From positions 43,302 through 107,301 of the forward strand of contig WPDH01000041.1 in assembly GCA_019137255.1 (NCBI GenBank): a DNA stretch of 64,000 nucleotides. Reading direction: 5' to 3'. A model generated the notes under the pieces. It was given only the letters and a program-made list of their open reading frames with translations, made no database searches and had not been told where the DNA came from. This stretch comes from Corinectria fuckeliana (Eukaryota > Ascomycota > Sordariomycetes > Hypocreales > Nectriaceae). The first letter of the stretch is position 1, and the number at the start of each line of letters is the position of its first letter. Both the position numbers and the translations under genes were made by a program. Positions 25,201 through 38,003 of this stretch are shown piece by piece.

Positions 25201-26000
25201 TCACAAGCTAATTTTAAGAGGACCTTATAATTAAGAGAGCGACCTATTAGTAACTATCTACTATATACTACCTATAGACTAATAGCTAGACAGAGAGAAC
25301 AAACTAAGCTATAAAGAAATATCTATAAATCTATATAGAAAAGTCTCCTAAAAGATAAGCAGCATAATTGCTAAAAGCAGAATTTGCATATAATAACAGT
25401 TAATATAATAGTATTAGTATATTCTTAATATAAGCCTTATATAAGTACTACCTAAGAGTGGTAAAATATATACTATAACACTTAAAAACCACTATATAAG
25501 AAGTGACTAAGCATATTAAAACCTTTTACTAAGTATATAATAAAGCCTGTAAGTGCTAAGAATAAGTAATAAAAGCCTAAGCTAAGAACTATAATAAAAG
25601 ATATCTTAAATAGGAATACTAAGCAGGATAAGTAGTAGAACTATCTATATATAACTTCTAATTTAAATATAAGAAATTAGCACCTAAGTTTATCTAAGTT
25701 ATAATAGCTAAAAGAGTTAGAAAATAAGCTTATTAAGTTTACCTGCTAAAATAATACTATAAGATATATAATATATTTTTAGTCTTACTTATTAAACTAT
25801 AAAAAGATATATATAAAACACTTAATAAACACTTAATAACTCTCTTAAAACTTAAAAAAAAAGAGAATAAGTAGAAGGTTAAAAAAATTATTATAAATAA
25901 GAAAATAAAAAAGAAAACTATTTACTTAGTAAAATAAATAAGATAGCTAGTAAAATATAACACTTAGAAACCTATAATTTACTTAGAAAATATAATAAAA
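22200..26000 (+). pseudogene. Gypsy pol of B1, degenerate
   Basis: Plus-strand polyprotein remnants in the order protease, reverse transcriptase, RNaseH, integrase, chromodomain-like tail. The RT active-site box is at 23313-23345 as Y-L-D-N, with the second Asp converted to Asn. The integrase core, including the Q-T-x-x-Q-T-E-R-x-N-Q-type block, is around 25000-25330. A tail resembling a chromodomain lies at about 25870-25990. Interruptions are almost all TAA/TAG at Gln codons. The last ~400 bp before 26400 are less mutated. Not functional. Confidence 0.85.
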
Positions 26001-26418
26001 ATAGTATAATAATATTACTAATAATAAAAGTATATATATAAAAAATAAGATAATAAAAATCTCTAATAATAGGTAAAAACCTAATAACAACTAGGTGATA
26101 AATACTTACCCTCTTCTAACCTAAATATAAACTTAAATAACTAAACTGCTAAAACCCTAAATAAAAGCTACTTAAAACCATAAAAGAAACTAAACTACAG
26201 ACTAAACTAATAATAAAAATTTAAGCCTAAAAAGAGGTATAATAAACCTAACTACTATAATAAGGCTAGACTTCTTCCTCCTTCTTATTATTCTTCTTGT
26301 CCTGCTCTTAGCAAGCTTGCTCCTAGAGTTGTTCCTCCTCTAAGTGTTACTACTCAGCTATAACACACTCCGCCTTAGAACAGGTGAGAGCTTCTCCTTT
26401 AGGATCCTAGGTGAGCAG

Positions 26419-27360
26419 CTAGTAGCCATAGGGGGCGCAGAAAGGGGCGCGGAAAGGGGCCGGGGAATAAACTAAACCGCGACGAGGAGAATCGCTAAAC
26501 ATACTGTTACTACGCGCTGAGCTCTTATCATCGCGAGAACAGTTAGGAGCTGGTTGGTTACTACAGTAGAGAGGTGCTACACTCATAAAAGAAACAGATA
26601 GCTTAGGAGCTCTATTATTATGATACTGAACAATAGAGGCCTGAATGGCCTCGGAAAAATCGTTAGGGAAAGCACAAGTAGAACCCTTATTAGACACCCT
26701 AACGGCGGGTATATACTTAGCGACTGCTAGGGCATAGAGAGCTGATAACAGGAGTTAGGGGATAGAGTTGTTATAGTGATATAAGGGTGTTATAGATGCT
26801 AGTTAAGCCTGTAGAACCGACTGGTTCTTATGGTTAATTAAACTAAATTTGACCTTAGTGTGTAGAGCTTAAATCTAGGTGAAAGCAACTACTTCCTAGT
26901 ACGTAAATAAATACATATTACCACCCTGAACGTAAATACCTGTAGGGTTCTTAGCAAACTTAATAAGGTTTCGCTATATAGTAGTAACAGCACGGATAGC
27001 ACGGATAATACGCTAGCAGCTAACAGCAGAAACACTCTCCTTCTTGTTGTTCTAGTCGCAGTAAGAAAGATAGTGGAGGAAGTTCTAGTACTATTACGCT
27101 ATAGGGACTAACTCGGTGGGAATCTATTATTATAAAATTAGTATAGGCGCCCACAGCTCGCTGAGCACTTATAATATATACCTGGCTATATCGCTTATTT
27201 AAGGCTTTATAGACAGCGCAGCAGGAAACAAGAGAACTATATGTGTAAGAATGCGAGAAGGAATAGTGTTTCTGTTAGACGTAATAAGAGCAGGGAATAC
27301 TACCAGGAGGCATTCTAGAAAACTCCTCGTCTAAGAAGGGGAAATCAACTTTAGCCTAAG
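26419..27360 (-). pseudogene. Antisense accessory ORF of family B (B1 copy)
   Basis: A minus-strand frame of about 315 codons, antisense to gag-pol, between pol and the 3' LTR. The last 93 codons (26697-26419) are stop-free. Upstream the same frame continues with only Gln/Arg-type stops (TAA, TAG), so the ancestral protein was longer than the open part; its start is not resolved. Visible features are a Leu-rich first third, a Cys/Asn/Lys stretch, a Tyr-rich middle and a Ser/Pro/Phe-rich C-terminus. No known domain is recognised. Mutation is light, so this copy is the best template of the frame. The B2 copy is at 16700-17190, 19921-20447 and 28002-28040. Confidence 0.55.
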
Positions 27361-27769
27361 TGTAGAACTCCTCTAGCACTATAGCCGCAACTCTGAGGAT
27401 TAACATCAGCATATAAGGGCTAAACACTTAGCGAGTAGGCGAAGATAATGTTAAGAGGGCAAGAACTAATTAAATAGAAAAACATAAAGTCAAGAGAGAA
27501 AACTAATATGTTAACTATAGATAAGAGAGTTCTAAAGAAGGTTACAAGAAAGAGGGAATCCCAAACTCAGGGTAAATAAAAACCTAGAGTAAACATTTAG
27601 GGTGCAGAATAAGTGGGCTCTTACGTAACAGCCTGACAACTGCTCACACAACACTTAGATCATAACAAACCTAATAACAGGCTATGTTATTTCTACGCGG
27701 TTAGTAAACCACCACACATACAGGAAAATAACAAACTTCCTCTTATAAAGAATAACACCTTGGGACGAG

Positions 27770-27789
27770 GCTTAAGAGGGGAGAGAGTA
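27770..27789 (+). other. Polypurine tract of B1
   Basis: A purine-rich run ending in AGAGGGGAGAGAGTAA immediately before the TG of the 3' LTR (27792). This is the expected position for priming plus-strand DNA synthesis. Equivalent tracts adjoin the 3' LTRs of B2 and the family-A elements. Confidence 0.65.
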
Positions 27790-27791
27790 AT

Positions 27792-27996
27792 TGTAATAGT
27801 TAGCGCTAACTCTGTTAACACCTAACATAAGCCTTTAGGGCTTAACCTTAGGGCTCGCCTAAATAGTAGGCTAGCAGCCCCTTTAAGAATGCTAGATAAG
27901 CACTCGCTAAATACTTATTAAGTGGAAGCTTTATAATATACTAATACCTACCTTTATAATCTCTGTGTTTACACCCTAGTGAGACTAACCCTCACA
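27792..27996 (+). repeat. B1 3' LTR
   Basis: The least mutated LTR-B in the window, with intact TG...CA ends and 205 bp. It is followed by the target duplication CTTCT. Confidence 0.92.
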
Positions 27997-28039
27997 CTTC
28001 TCACACCTCTTTCTACACCCCCTGTAGCTACTAGCTGCT

Positions 28040-31000
28040 CACCTAGGATCCTAAAGGAGAAGCTCTCACCTGTTCTAAGGCGAAGCATATTATAGCTAAG
28101 TAGTAACACTTAGAAGAGAAACAACTCTAGGAGTAAGCTTACTAAGAGCAGGATAAGAAGAATAATAAGAAGGAGGAAAAAGTCTAGTCTTATTATAACA
28201 GTTAGGTTTATTATACCTCTTTTTAGGCTTAAATTTTTATTATTAGTTTAGTTTATAATCTAGTTTTTTTTATAGTTTTAAGCAGCTTTTATTTAGGGTT
28301 TTAATAGTTTAGTTATTTAAGTTTATATTTAAGTTAAAAGAGGGTAAGTATTTATCACCTAGTTATTATTAGGTTTTTACCTATTATTAGAGATTCTTAT
28401 TATCTTATTTCTTATATATATACTTTTATTATTAGTGATATTACTATACTATCTTTATTATGTTTTTTAAGTAAATTATAGGTTTTTAGGTATTATATTT
28501 TACTAGCTATCTTGTTTATTTTACTAAGTAGAAGGTTTCTTCTCTTATTTTCTTATCTATAATAATTTCTTTAACTTTCTACTTATTTTCTTTTTTTTAA
28601 AGTTCTAAAAGGGTTATTAAGTATTTATTAAGTGTTTTATATATATCTTTTTATAGTTTAATAAGTAAAACTAAAAACATATTATATATTTTTTAGTATT
28701 ATTTTAGCAGGTAAACTTAATAAGCTTGTTTTCTAACTCTTTTAGCTATTATAACCTAGATAAACTTAGGTGCTAATTTCTTATATTTAAATTAAAAGTT
28801 ATATATAGATAGTTTTACTACTTATCCTACTTAGTATTTCTATTTAAGATGTCTTTTATTATAGTTCTTAGCTTAGGCTTTTATTACTTATTTTTAGCAC
28901 TTATAAGCTTTATTATACACTTAGTAAAGGGTTTTAATACACTTAGTTACTTCTTATATAATAGTTTTTAAGTATTATAATATATACTTTACTACTCTTA
29001 GGTAGTACCTATATAAGGCTTATATTAGGGATATACTAATACTACTATATTAGCTATTATTATATATAAATTCTACTTCTAGTAATTATATTACCTATCT
29101 TTTAAAAGACTTTCTTATATAAATTTATAAATATTTCTTAATAGCCTAGTTTATTCTCTCTGTCTAGCTATTAGTCTATAAGTAATATATAGTAGATAGT
29201 TACTAATAGGTCACTCTCTTAATTATAAGGTCCTTTTAGAATTAGCTTATAAGAAGCTTATTTTTATCACTTATAATCTTTTTAAGACTTTTAAACTTAT
29301 ATTTCACCTGCTTATAAAGCACTTATACTAATTAGGCTACTATTATAATCTTCTTATAAGAAATAAATATTATATATCTTATTATATAGTATATAATTAC
29401 TAGAATTATATTATATTTCTTACTATCTGCTTATATACTATTTAGTAAACTTGTGATAAAGTTTATACTAATTTCTTAAAACAGGTGTGATAGTATTAAG
29501 AGTGATTATAAATATCTATAAGGCTTATACCTTAGGGTTTTTACCTCTTAGTATAGTTAGCAGCTAGTTATATACTTAGCTATATCTTCTCTAATCTTAT
29601 TCTAATAAAACTTTCTACTAATAAGTTCTAATATTTTTACTGTTTTTATATATTCTACTTTAGGATTATTATAATGCTAGTATAGGATTTTAAGTCTTAA
29701 CACCTTTTATACGGAAATTACTAGTCTGCTTTTAAAAATAGAGTTTTGTTTTAATTATAAAAGTAGTAACCTAGCTTACTAGCTATTTATCACACTCTTA
29801 CTAACTGTTATTAATAGAACTAATTATTAGCTTATAGTCCTCTAACTAGTTCTTCTAAGTGTGGTAAGAGTTATAATAAGAATGCTATTTTGCCCTTTAT
29901 AAGCTCTCTTATAATTTAGCATAAGATATATTACTTTAGATTAATAATCCCAGCTCTAGTAGAGTTCTCTTAGCTTTCTTAATAGGCTGTTTCTTACTAA
30001 GCATTCTCTAACTACTCTTAAGTTATACTAGCCTGTCTTTAAGCTTAGGTGACTATAAAGATAGATACTTTTTATATTTAACTTTCCTAGTCTTTTAAGA
30101 GAGTTTAAGGTAAGAGGTGCCCCTTTTAGACTTATTATCTTATAAGGTCTCTAAAACTTACTTATACTACTTATATATATACTCTTATAGTTTCTATCTT
30201 ACCTTTAATATTAGTAATTATTTGTTATATATTTAGCAGCAGATCTTTAATAATCTACAGCTTTATTATAAGAGTAGGTAGTATATTATTATAGCTAACC
30301 TTACTCTCTATATAGTTAGAATATCTTAATAGTTTATCTATAGGGTTTAAATCCTAGGGTGGTATTTAATATTAAAGTTAAAAGGTGCTAACTTATACAC
30401 TTAACAAGTAAGCCTTTCTTAGTAGTCTTATACTAGTATAGTAATTACTCTCTTAAGTGCTGTATAGTCTATTAGTAAAAGAAACCTATCTAAAAGTCTT
30501 AACAGGTAGTAGCTCTAGTGCTTAAGGCTTTTAACAACAGCTAGTAGCTCTTATTACTTTATACCCTACTATTACTTTATATCTATAAGCTTATATAATA
30601 TATAGGTAATAAATCTCTATTAATTATTAAACAGTTATATTAAGATCTTTAAGATTACTTATAGGGATATATTTATTTCTACTTATATATGCTTAATAAG
30701 GTCTTAATATTATAAAATAGTCACTAAGTAGAATACACACTTAAGAGTTTAGAATGCTGTTTTCTCTTTCTCTCCCTATTAAAACTTTTTAGCCTTTTTG
30801 TCTTATTTTAGCTAGGCTGTTAAGAGAGTGGTAATTCTAGAGTACTTTATAATAAACTTCTAGTAAAAGTTATAAAATTCTTAAAAAACTTAAATATCTT
30901 TAATATTCTTTAGTGTTAGCTACTTAGTAATTACGCAGACTTTAAAAAGGTCTATTTTTAACCCCTTCTAAGTAATAATATACCTTAAGAACTTAACTTC

Positions 31001-33780
31001 CTATTAGTAAAATATGTATTTTAACAGCTTAGTATACAGTTAGAAGCTTTACAGTCTGTAATATACCTTTTTAATATTCTTAGTATATTATTCTCTAGTT
31101 TTTAAGTATATAATAATATTATCTAAGTATATAATATAGTAAGTGTTTAGCAACCTAGTGAGTACTTAGTAAATATATGCTTAAAATATAGCTAAGATAT
31201 TAGTTAATCTAAATAGTATAATAGTGTATTTAAAGTGACTATATCTTATATAAAACACGGTTTTCTACTAGTTGTCTAGCTTAATTTAGATATAGTAATA
31301 TATATTATAAATATTAATCTTTAAGATCTATCTTACCTTAGATAATTAATCTAATAGATTGCTAATTAATAGTAATAGATAACAGTTTTTCACTATAATA
31401 GTATTAAGACTTTTATAGTTTATATAGATCTTAATTTCTCTATTCTTTTTTAGTATAAAAAGAATAAGTATACTAGCTTTACTTATAGAATATCTAATCT
31501 AACTATTTACTATATTCTTAGTAATATATTTATAAATAACTTAAGCTTACTTCTTATTAGTAAGGTATATTTATCCTAGTAGAGGTTTTCTCTCTAGTTA
31601 TAAGTTAATTAAGTGTTTTACCCCTTCTAGTAGTAGTAAAGTTTCTAATACTTTCTTACTAAAAGTTTCTCTTTCTAACTCTAGTTTAGCTAGTAAGGTA
31701 TTATCTTTTTATTCCTTTAAATCCTCTCTTAGAACAGGTATTAGCTGCTTATCTAGTAATAGTATACTATTAATATATATAATAAATACCTTTTTGTTAT
31801 TTTTTACTAAGCTTTTTATAAAAAATATAAGGTCTTAAACTAAAACAGGTTTATAAGTTTATATATATATTTAGGTGTTAATTATAATACTTTCTTCTCT
31901 TATCACTTAAGTGGATAAAAGTAAGTTACTAGCCTCTTTTAAGTATTATACTTTTATAAACAGCTTTCTTACTTTCCTAAGAAACTCTTAGTAATTTAGT
32001 AGGAAAAAGGTTAGCTAGTAGGCTAGTAAGAGAAGAGTTATTATCCTATTAAAGCTAGCTAGGTTTAGTGCTTTTTAATCTAAATTAGACTTAAGACCTA
32101 ACTTTTATACTAGTTGTTAGCTAATAAGGTTAACTTATATATAGGTGTTTATATCTATTTTAACTTCTTTTTTAGTAAATACTTATATAATAAGTATCTT
32201 ATCTTATATAATTACTTTAATTAGCACTAGCTTAAGTTTTAGTATAAGAGGTGTAGTAATTATTCTTATATCTACTTGTTTTCTAATATGTTAATATTCT
32301 TAAGATAAGCTATAATAGCTTATATAATAGTTATATCTTAAGTAGCCTTCTTTTTATTTAACTGCTTTATAGTTCTTTAGGGTGTCTTATAATTTAAAGT
32401 ATAATATTTTTTTTTATTATAATTATAACAGGTAATCCCTCTAAGAAACCAACTTAATAAGTAGTTATCTACTACTTATTATCTATTATTACTAGCTAGT
32501 TAAGATCCTCTATTAGTTAACTTATTAGTATTTTAAGTTCTTAACTCACTTAGAGGGCGAGTCTAACAGTCTATTATTTAGGTCTTTTATAAACCCTCCT
32601 AAGTGTTAGTAAAGCTGCTCCTCTTTTAGCTGTCACTCCTTAAGTAGTTATTACCTTTAAGATATTACTATTACTATTAAGCTTTCTAAGCTAGCTCTCT
32701 TACTTTTAAGATGTCTATTTATAATCTCTAAAGCTTCTTTTTAACCTTAGTTTATAGTTTATAATAGTATTAGTATACTAAGACCTTATCTTTCTTAGGC
32801 TTCTTAGTGCTAAGAGAGTTATAAATTAATCTTTATATATTAAAGTAGTCTATTAGTAACTACTTTACGCTCTATTAGAGGTAGGTAAGGTTTTTTTATA
32901 GTTTAATTACTTACTATTTTAGATTTATATATAGTCTTCTTATAAAGTTTATAAAGTCTAACTATAAGAGGTCTTATATAGCGCTTAAGCAGTCTTTTTA
33001 TTCTGTCTATAGAATTTTAAAGAGGTAGGTAGTTAACTAAAGTATTTTCTAGTAATAAGTTATAAACTCTTATATATTATTTACTAACTATATAGTATAG
33101 ATCGAATTGTTAATTTATACACTTATTATATCTTTCTTAAGAGACTTATAAGAGTATTAAGATAGTTTTTTATACTTTTCTAGCTTATTACCACTAGATT
33201 TTATAGCTAGCTTTTTAAGTAGCTATTCCTAAAATTAATAATCTTCCTCTTATATTTTATAGTCCTCTTCTTATTAAGATGCTATTATTAAGACTAATTC
33301 CTAAAGGGTTAAAGTATCTTTTTTAAGGCTAATCACTTAGTGATAGTATTCTAAGAAGGTTCTTAATTAGAATTATTATTTTATATATAATTAGGATTAT
33401 ATAGATAATTAGTTCTTATTATTATTATATATATCTAATATTAGAGTTTCTCTCCTATTAAGGTTATAATCTCTATAAGTAGTCTTTAAGTCCTCTCTTA
33501 GCGCTTATTATAACCTAGCTTTATATAAGAGAGAGAGTGTTCTTTCTAGTAACACCTCTTAGCTTAGTATAAGGTCTAGTATAAGAGGTATTTCCTAAGA
33601 GGGTCTCTTTTTTATAAGAAGGGTATTAATTAGATTAATCTCTTTCTTTACCTGATTAGTAAGTGTAAGTTTATTTATTATTATTAATAGTTGTCTTACA
33701 CTTGTTATATACTTACTGCGCTTTATAAGAGATCTTATATAACCTCTTATTTTATATTATATATAAGTAACCTAGGTAGA
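28040..33780 (-). pseudogene. Gypsy gag-pol of B2, degenerate
   Basis: Mirror copy of B1 gag-pol read on the minus strand. The RT box is at 31106-31145 (Y-L-D-N), with integrase and chromodomain-like tail towards 28400 and gag towards 33700. The right end of the antisense accessory frame is at 28002-28040. Together with B1 it makes a nearly 6-kb inverted repeat. Every domain is interrupted by TAA/TAG of RIP type. Confidence 0.83.
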
Positions 33781-33798
33781 GTATAAAAGTGGAAGAAT

Positions 33799-34003
33799 TA
33801 TAAGAGTTAGTCTTACTAGAGTGTAAATATAAAGATTATAAAGGTAAGTCTTAGTATATTATAAAGCTTTTACTTAATAAGTATTTAGCAAGTGCTTATC
33901 TAGTATTCTTAAAAGGGCTGCTAGCCTACTATTTAGGCAAGCCTTAAGGTTAAGCCTTAAAGGCTTATATTAAGTGTTAATAGTGTTAGTGCTAACTATT
34001 ACA
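33799..34003 (-). repeat. B2 5' LTR
   Basis: 205-bp LTR-B, minus sense, ending next to the A2 target duplication CACTA (34004-34008). Confidence 0.9.
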
Positions 34004-34008
34004 CACTA

Positions 34009-37000
34009 CTAAAACCCTAGTGCTAATACTAAAGATAATACTAATTAGGCATATTTTTTAAGAAAGAGTAATCACTTTATAAGTATATACTAAAAAAGTA
34101 GTTTATATAAATATAAACACTTATACCTAAGTTAACCTTATTAGTATAAGACTAATTAGAAGGTTAAGCCTTAAGGCAACTAAAGATTAGAAGGTACTAA
34201 GCTTGTCTAGTTTTAATAGAGTAACTATACCTACTAGGTAAGTCTACTAGTTAATATTCTTTCTAATTAACTTCTAGAGATACTTATAAAAGGTTAGATA
34301 ACTATTTATAAAGGTATAACACCTTAAAGAGGCTAGTAACCTACTCTTATTCTTAGATTCTATAGGAAAGAAAAAAATTCTTATTAACACTTATACACAC
34401 TTATAAAGCTATAAGCTTATTACTCTTACAGATACTATAACCTTTATAGAGAAGCTAATAAGAAGAAGAGAACCTGCTTATATTATATATATATATAGCG
34501 TGTTATTACTAGATAAGCAGCTAATAGCTGTTTTAGATAAAAAAGTAGATATAAGGTTAGAAATCTTACTACTAGAACTTAAAGAGTTTAAAAAAGTGTT
34601 TAGTAAATCTATAGTAAAAGAGATTTTAATCTTAGAGGGTATAAAGTATATAATTAAACTAAAAAAAGGTAAGATACTACCTTATAGACTCTTATACTCT
34701 TATAATAGAAAGTAGTAAAAGGTTCTTTATAAGTATATTACTAAAAATATTATAAGTAAGCATATTAGCCTCTTAGTTAGTAAGGCTAGGTTTTTAGTCC
34801 TGTTTATACTAAAAAAAAATAAGACCTTATAGCTTTATATAGATTATTAAGATCTAAATAAGATTACTATTAAGAACTATTACTTACTACTCTTAATTAG
34901 AGACTTACTAGACTGTCTTATAAGTATATAATAAATCTTAAAGATTAATCTATAAAATATATACTATTAGATTTAGATTAAGCTAGAGGATTACTAAAAG
35001 ACTACTTTTAGAACCTGCTATAAGCACTTTAAGTATAATATTATACTATTTAGGCTAATAAATATACTTATAATATTTTAAGTATATATTTACTAAGCGC
35101 TAGCTAGTATACTAAATATAGTTTATATTATATATTTAGATAATATTCTAATTTACTTAACAACCTAAGATTAATATATAAAAAATATATAAGAGGTGTT
35201 AAAAAGATTATAAAGCTTTTAGCTATATATAAAGCTATTAAAATGCACCTTTTACTAGTAAGAAGTTAAGTTTTTAGGCTATATAGTAACCTAAGAAGGT
35301 ATTAAAATAAAGCTAAGTAGAGTTTATATAGTTAATAAGTAGCTAACCCTACTAAGCTTTAAAGATATATAAGTATTCTTAAGGTTTTATAATTTCTACT
35401 AAAAGTTTATTTATAAATACTTAAAGATTATAAGACCTCTTATAGTAATACTAAAAGGCAGTTAGAATAAGTGTAAAATTAGAGAGTTTACTTAGATAAA
35501 TAAAAATAAAGCAGTATTCTAAAAGCTAAAAAGAGCATTTTACTTAGTAACTAGTCTCTAATACTAGGACTTAAAATATAAGTTAAGAGTTAAAATAGAT
35601 ATATCTAATATAGCTGTATTAGGTATTCTTTCTTTACTGTTTAAAAATTAATAGTATCTTATAATATACTAGTCTAAGAAACTCTTAGAGGAGGAGTAAT
35701 ACTAGGCTACTAGCTAGTAAAAGCTGTTAGCTATTATTAAGAGCTTAAAATACTAGAGCTATTACCTTTTAAGGCTTAAAAACAAGTTTATACTATTAAT
35801 AAACTATATAGCTCTTATAAGTATTATAAAAGTATTAGTAAGAGACCTTTAAGAAAGGCTTGTTAAATAAGTATATAAATTAGTACTTTTTAACTTTAAT
35901 ATTAAGCACTAGCCAGGTAAGATAAACCTAGTAGATAGCTTATTATAAAAGCTAGATTATATAATAAGAGAGATCTTATATATAAATATACTTCTAACTT
36001 TAGTAGTAAAACTTAAGTTAGTAGAAAAGCTACTAAAAGACCTCTACTAAGTAATTATATAAGTTTTTAAGAGTGTAGAAAATAAAATAGTTAATATGTT
36101 TATTTAAGCTATATAAGCTAGTCTTAAAGACAAGCTTATTACTATCCTAGCTGTTACTACTTAGGCTAAGTAAGCTAAAAGTAAACTACTTAAAAACTTA
36201 GTAACTAGATAGTAACTACTAGCTAAGCTGAGTTTATAAGAGATACCTTTAGTAACTATAATAGTTATCCTAAACTAATATATTTCTCGTCTAGTTATAA
36301 AAAGGCTTATAAAAAGAGAGATAGCCTTTCTTAATTAGCCTTTAAGCAAACTAAAAGAGCTAGTATAAGAATTATAAGAGGGAGATTAATTCTGCTAATA
36401 GTAGTTAGTAAAGGTTTATAATACTATAGAAGAAGCTTACTATTATAATAAGTAAGAAATACTATTTTTTAAAAGAAGACTAGTTATCTTAGAAGAATAT
36501 ATAATAAGAAGAGAAATCTTTTACTAATATTATAATAACTCTTACTTAAGATATATAAGAGTAGTAAAAACCTTAGACCTTATTATATGTAAATTTTATT
36601 AGAACTAAATCTTAGATAATATAAAAGACTACACCTTAAGATGCTAATATTACTAGGGCGCTTATATACTAAGATATAAGTCTTATAGAGAGCTATAATT
36701 CCTACTAATACTTGTTTACTCTTTTTAAGAAATTAGTATTAACTTTATTATAAGACTGCTAAAAAGCGCTTAAGCTAATAGTAAGAAATATAATACTATA
36801 CTAGTAATTATATACTATATAATAAAATATATACTTTTTATATTTATAAAAAAGATACTTAATATAGTAGAAATAATATAGCTCTTATATAAATATATTA
36901 AGTATAAATATAGCTTACCTAAAGGGATTATTAGTAATAAAAATAAGCTATTTATAAGTAAGTTTTAAGAAGACTTAATAAAAAAATAAGTAACTTATTA

Positions 37001-37820
37001 GCAGTTATTTACTATATACTATCTATAAATAGATAGATAGATAGAGAGAACTAACTAAGCTATTAAGAAATACCTCTAAGTGTATACTAATAACACCTTA
37101 TATTAATAGGCAGCCTGGCTCCTAAAAGCAGCCTTTACTTATAATAATAATACTTATTATATTATTAGAGTTTCTCTTATATAAGCTTTTTATAGATACT
37201 ACCTAAGGGTTATAAAATATATCTTAAAACATCTTAAGTTAAATATATAAGAAGTGTAAGAGTATATTAAGATACTTTACTAAGTATATACTAAAGTGGA
37301 GAAATAATAGTAGAAAGCTATAAAAAGATAAGCTAAATACTATAATAAGTAATATAACCTATAGAAATATAAGATTAGGCAAACTATTAGGCTATTAATA
37401 AGAAACTTCTAATTTAAATATAAAAAGCTAGTATTAAAATTTATTAAGATAGTAATAACAAAAAGAATTAGTAAATAAGTATACTAAGTATACCTTTTAG
37501 AATAATACTAGTAAATATATAATATTTTTCTAGTTAAACTCTTAAAACTATAGTTTAAAAAGTGCTAACTAGGTGTAGAAAAACTACTAAAACTGCCTAA
37601 ACTAAAAGAAGAGAATAATAAGTAAGAGGTTAAGAAAGTAGTTAACTATAAGAAAAATATAAGATAAATATTCTACTAAGTTAAATAGGTAGAGTAGCTA
37701 GTAAAATATAACACTTAGGAGCTAGTAGCTCACTTAGAAAATATAATAAAGTTAGTATAGTAGTATTATAAGTAGAGAAAGTAAACATATAAGAAATAAA
37801 ATAATAAATAGATAAACTAT
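34009..37820 (+). pseudogene. Gypsy pol of A2 with chromodomain-like end, degenerate
   Basis: Continuation of the A2 polyprotein after B2. A run free of stops (34500-34715) covers the segment before the RT, including the F-x-x-V-F-S-K motif and the K-x-G-K-x-x-P-Y turn typical of gypsy elements. The RT box Y-L-D-N is at 35125-35160. RNaseH, the integrase core (near 36700-37050) and a chromodomain-like tail (about 37560-37760) follow. Almost every break is TAA/TAG at a former Gln codon. The order and the tail place families A and B among chromoviruses. Confidence 0.87.
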
Positions 37821-38003
37821 AATACTAAAAGCATAATAAGAATATAAATTACTAGTAACACCTAAGTAGCTAGATACTACTAGAAGAATAAACTACTAAG
37901 TACTACTAAGATTACTACTAATTAAAAAAACAAATAGCTACTAACTTAACACCTAAAGCTAAAAGAGTCTTATAAAGAATATAAACTATAATAAAAATTA
38001 CTT

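Larger units (their letters stand above)
20448..27996 (+). mobile_element. Ty3/gypsy element B1, complete
   Basis: A 7549-bp element with 205-bp LTRs and the duplication CTTCT (20443-20447 and 27997-28001), inserted in the 3' region of B2 in opposite orientation. Order: 5' LTR, gag with CCHC knuckle, pol, antisense accessory frame, polypurine tract, 3' LTR. The first 6 kb is strongly RIP-mutated, whereas 26.4-28.0 kb is much less so. The two LTRs differ almost only by C/T and G/A transitions. Confidence 0.94.
16173..34003 (-). mobile_element. Ty3/gypsy element B2, split by B1 and M1
   Basis: A minus-strand element of family B inserted in A2 with the duplication CACTA (16168-16172 and 34004-34008). 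Its 5' LTR is 33799-34003 and its 3' LTR 16173-16377. B1 interrupts it at CTTCT and MITE M1 at TA. Subtracting both leaves 7547 bp, against 7549 bp for B1. Pyrimidines just right of 16377 are the complement of the polypurine tract seen next to the B1 3' LTR. Confidence 0.93.

Noticed and set aside
16173..34003. Two head-to-head partial elements or a foldback transposon
   Set aside because: Perfect CACTA and CTTCT duplications and matching subtracted lengths show B1 inserted into B2.
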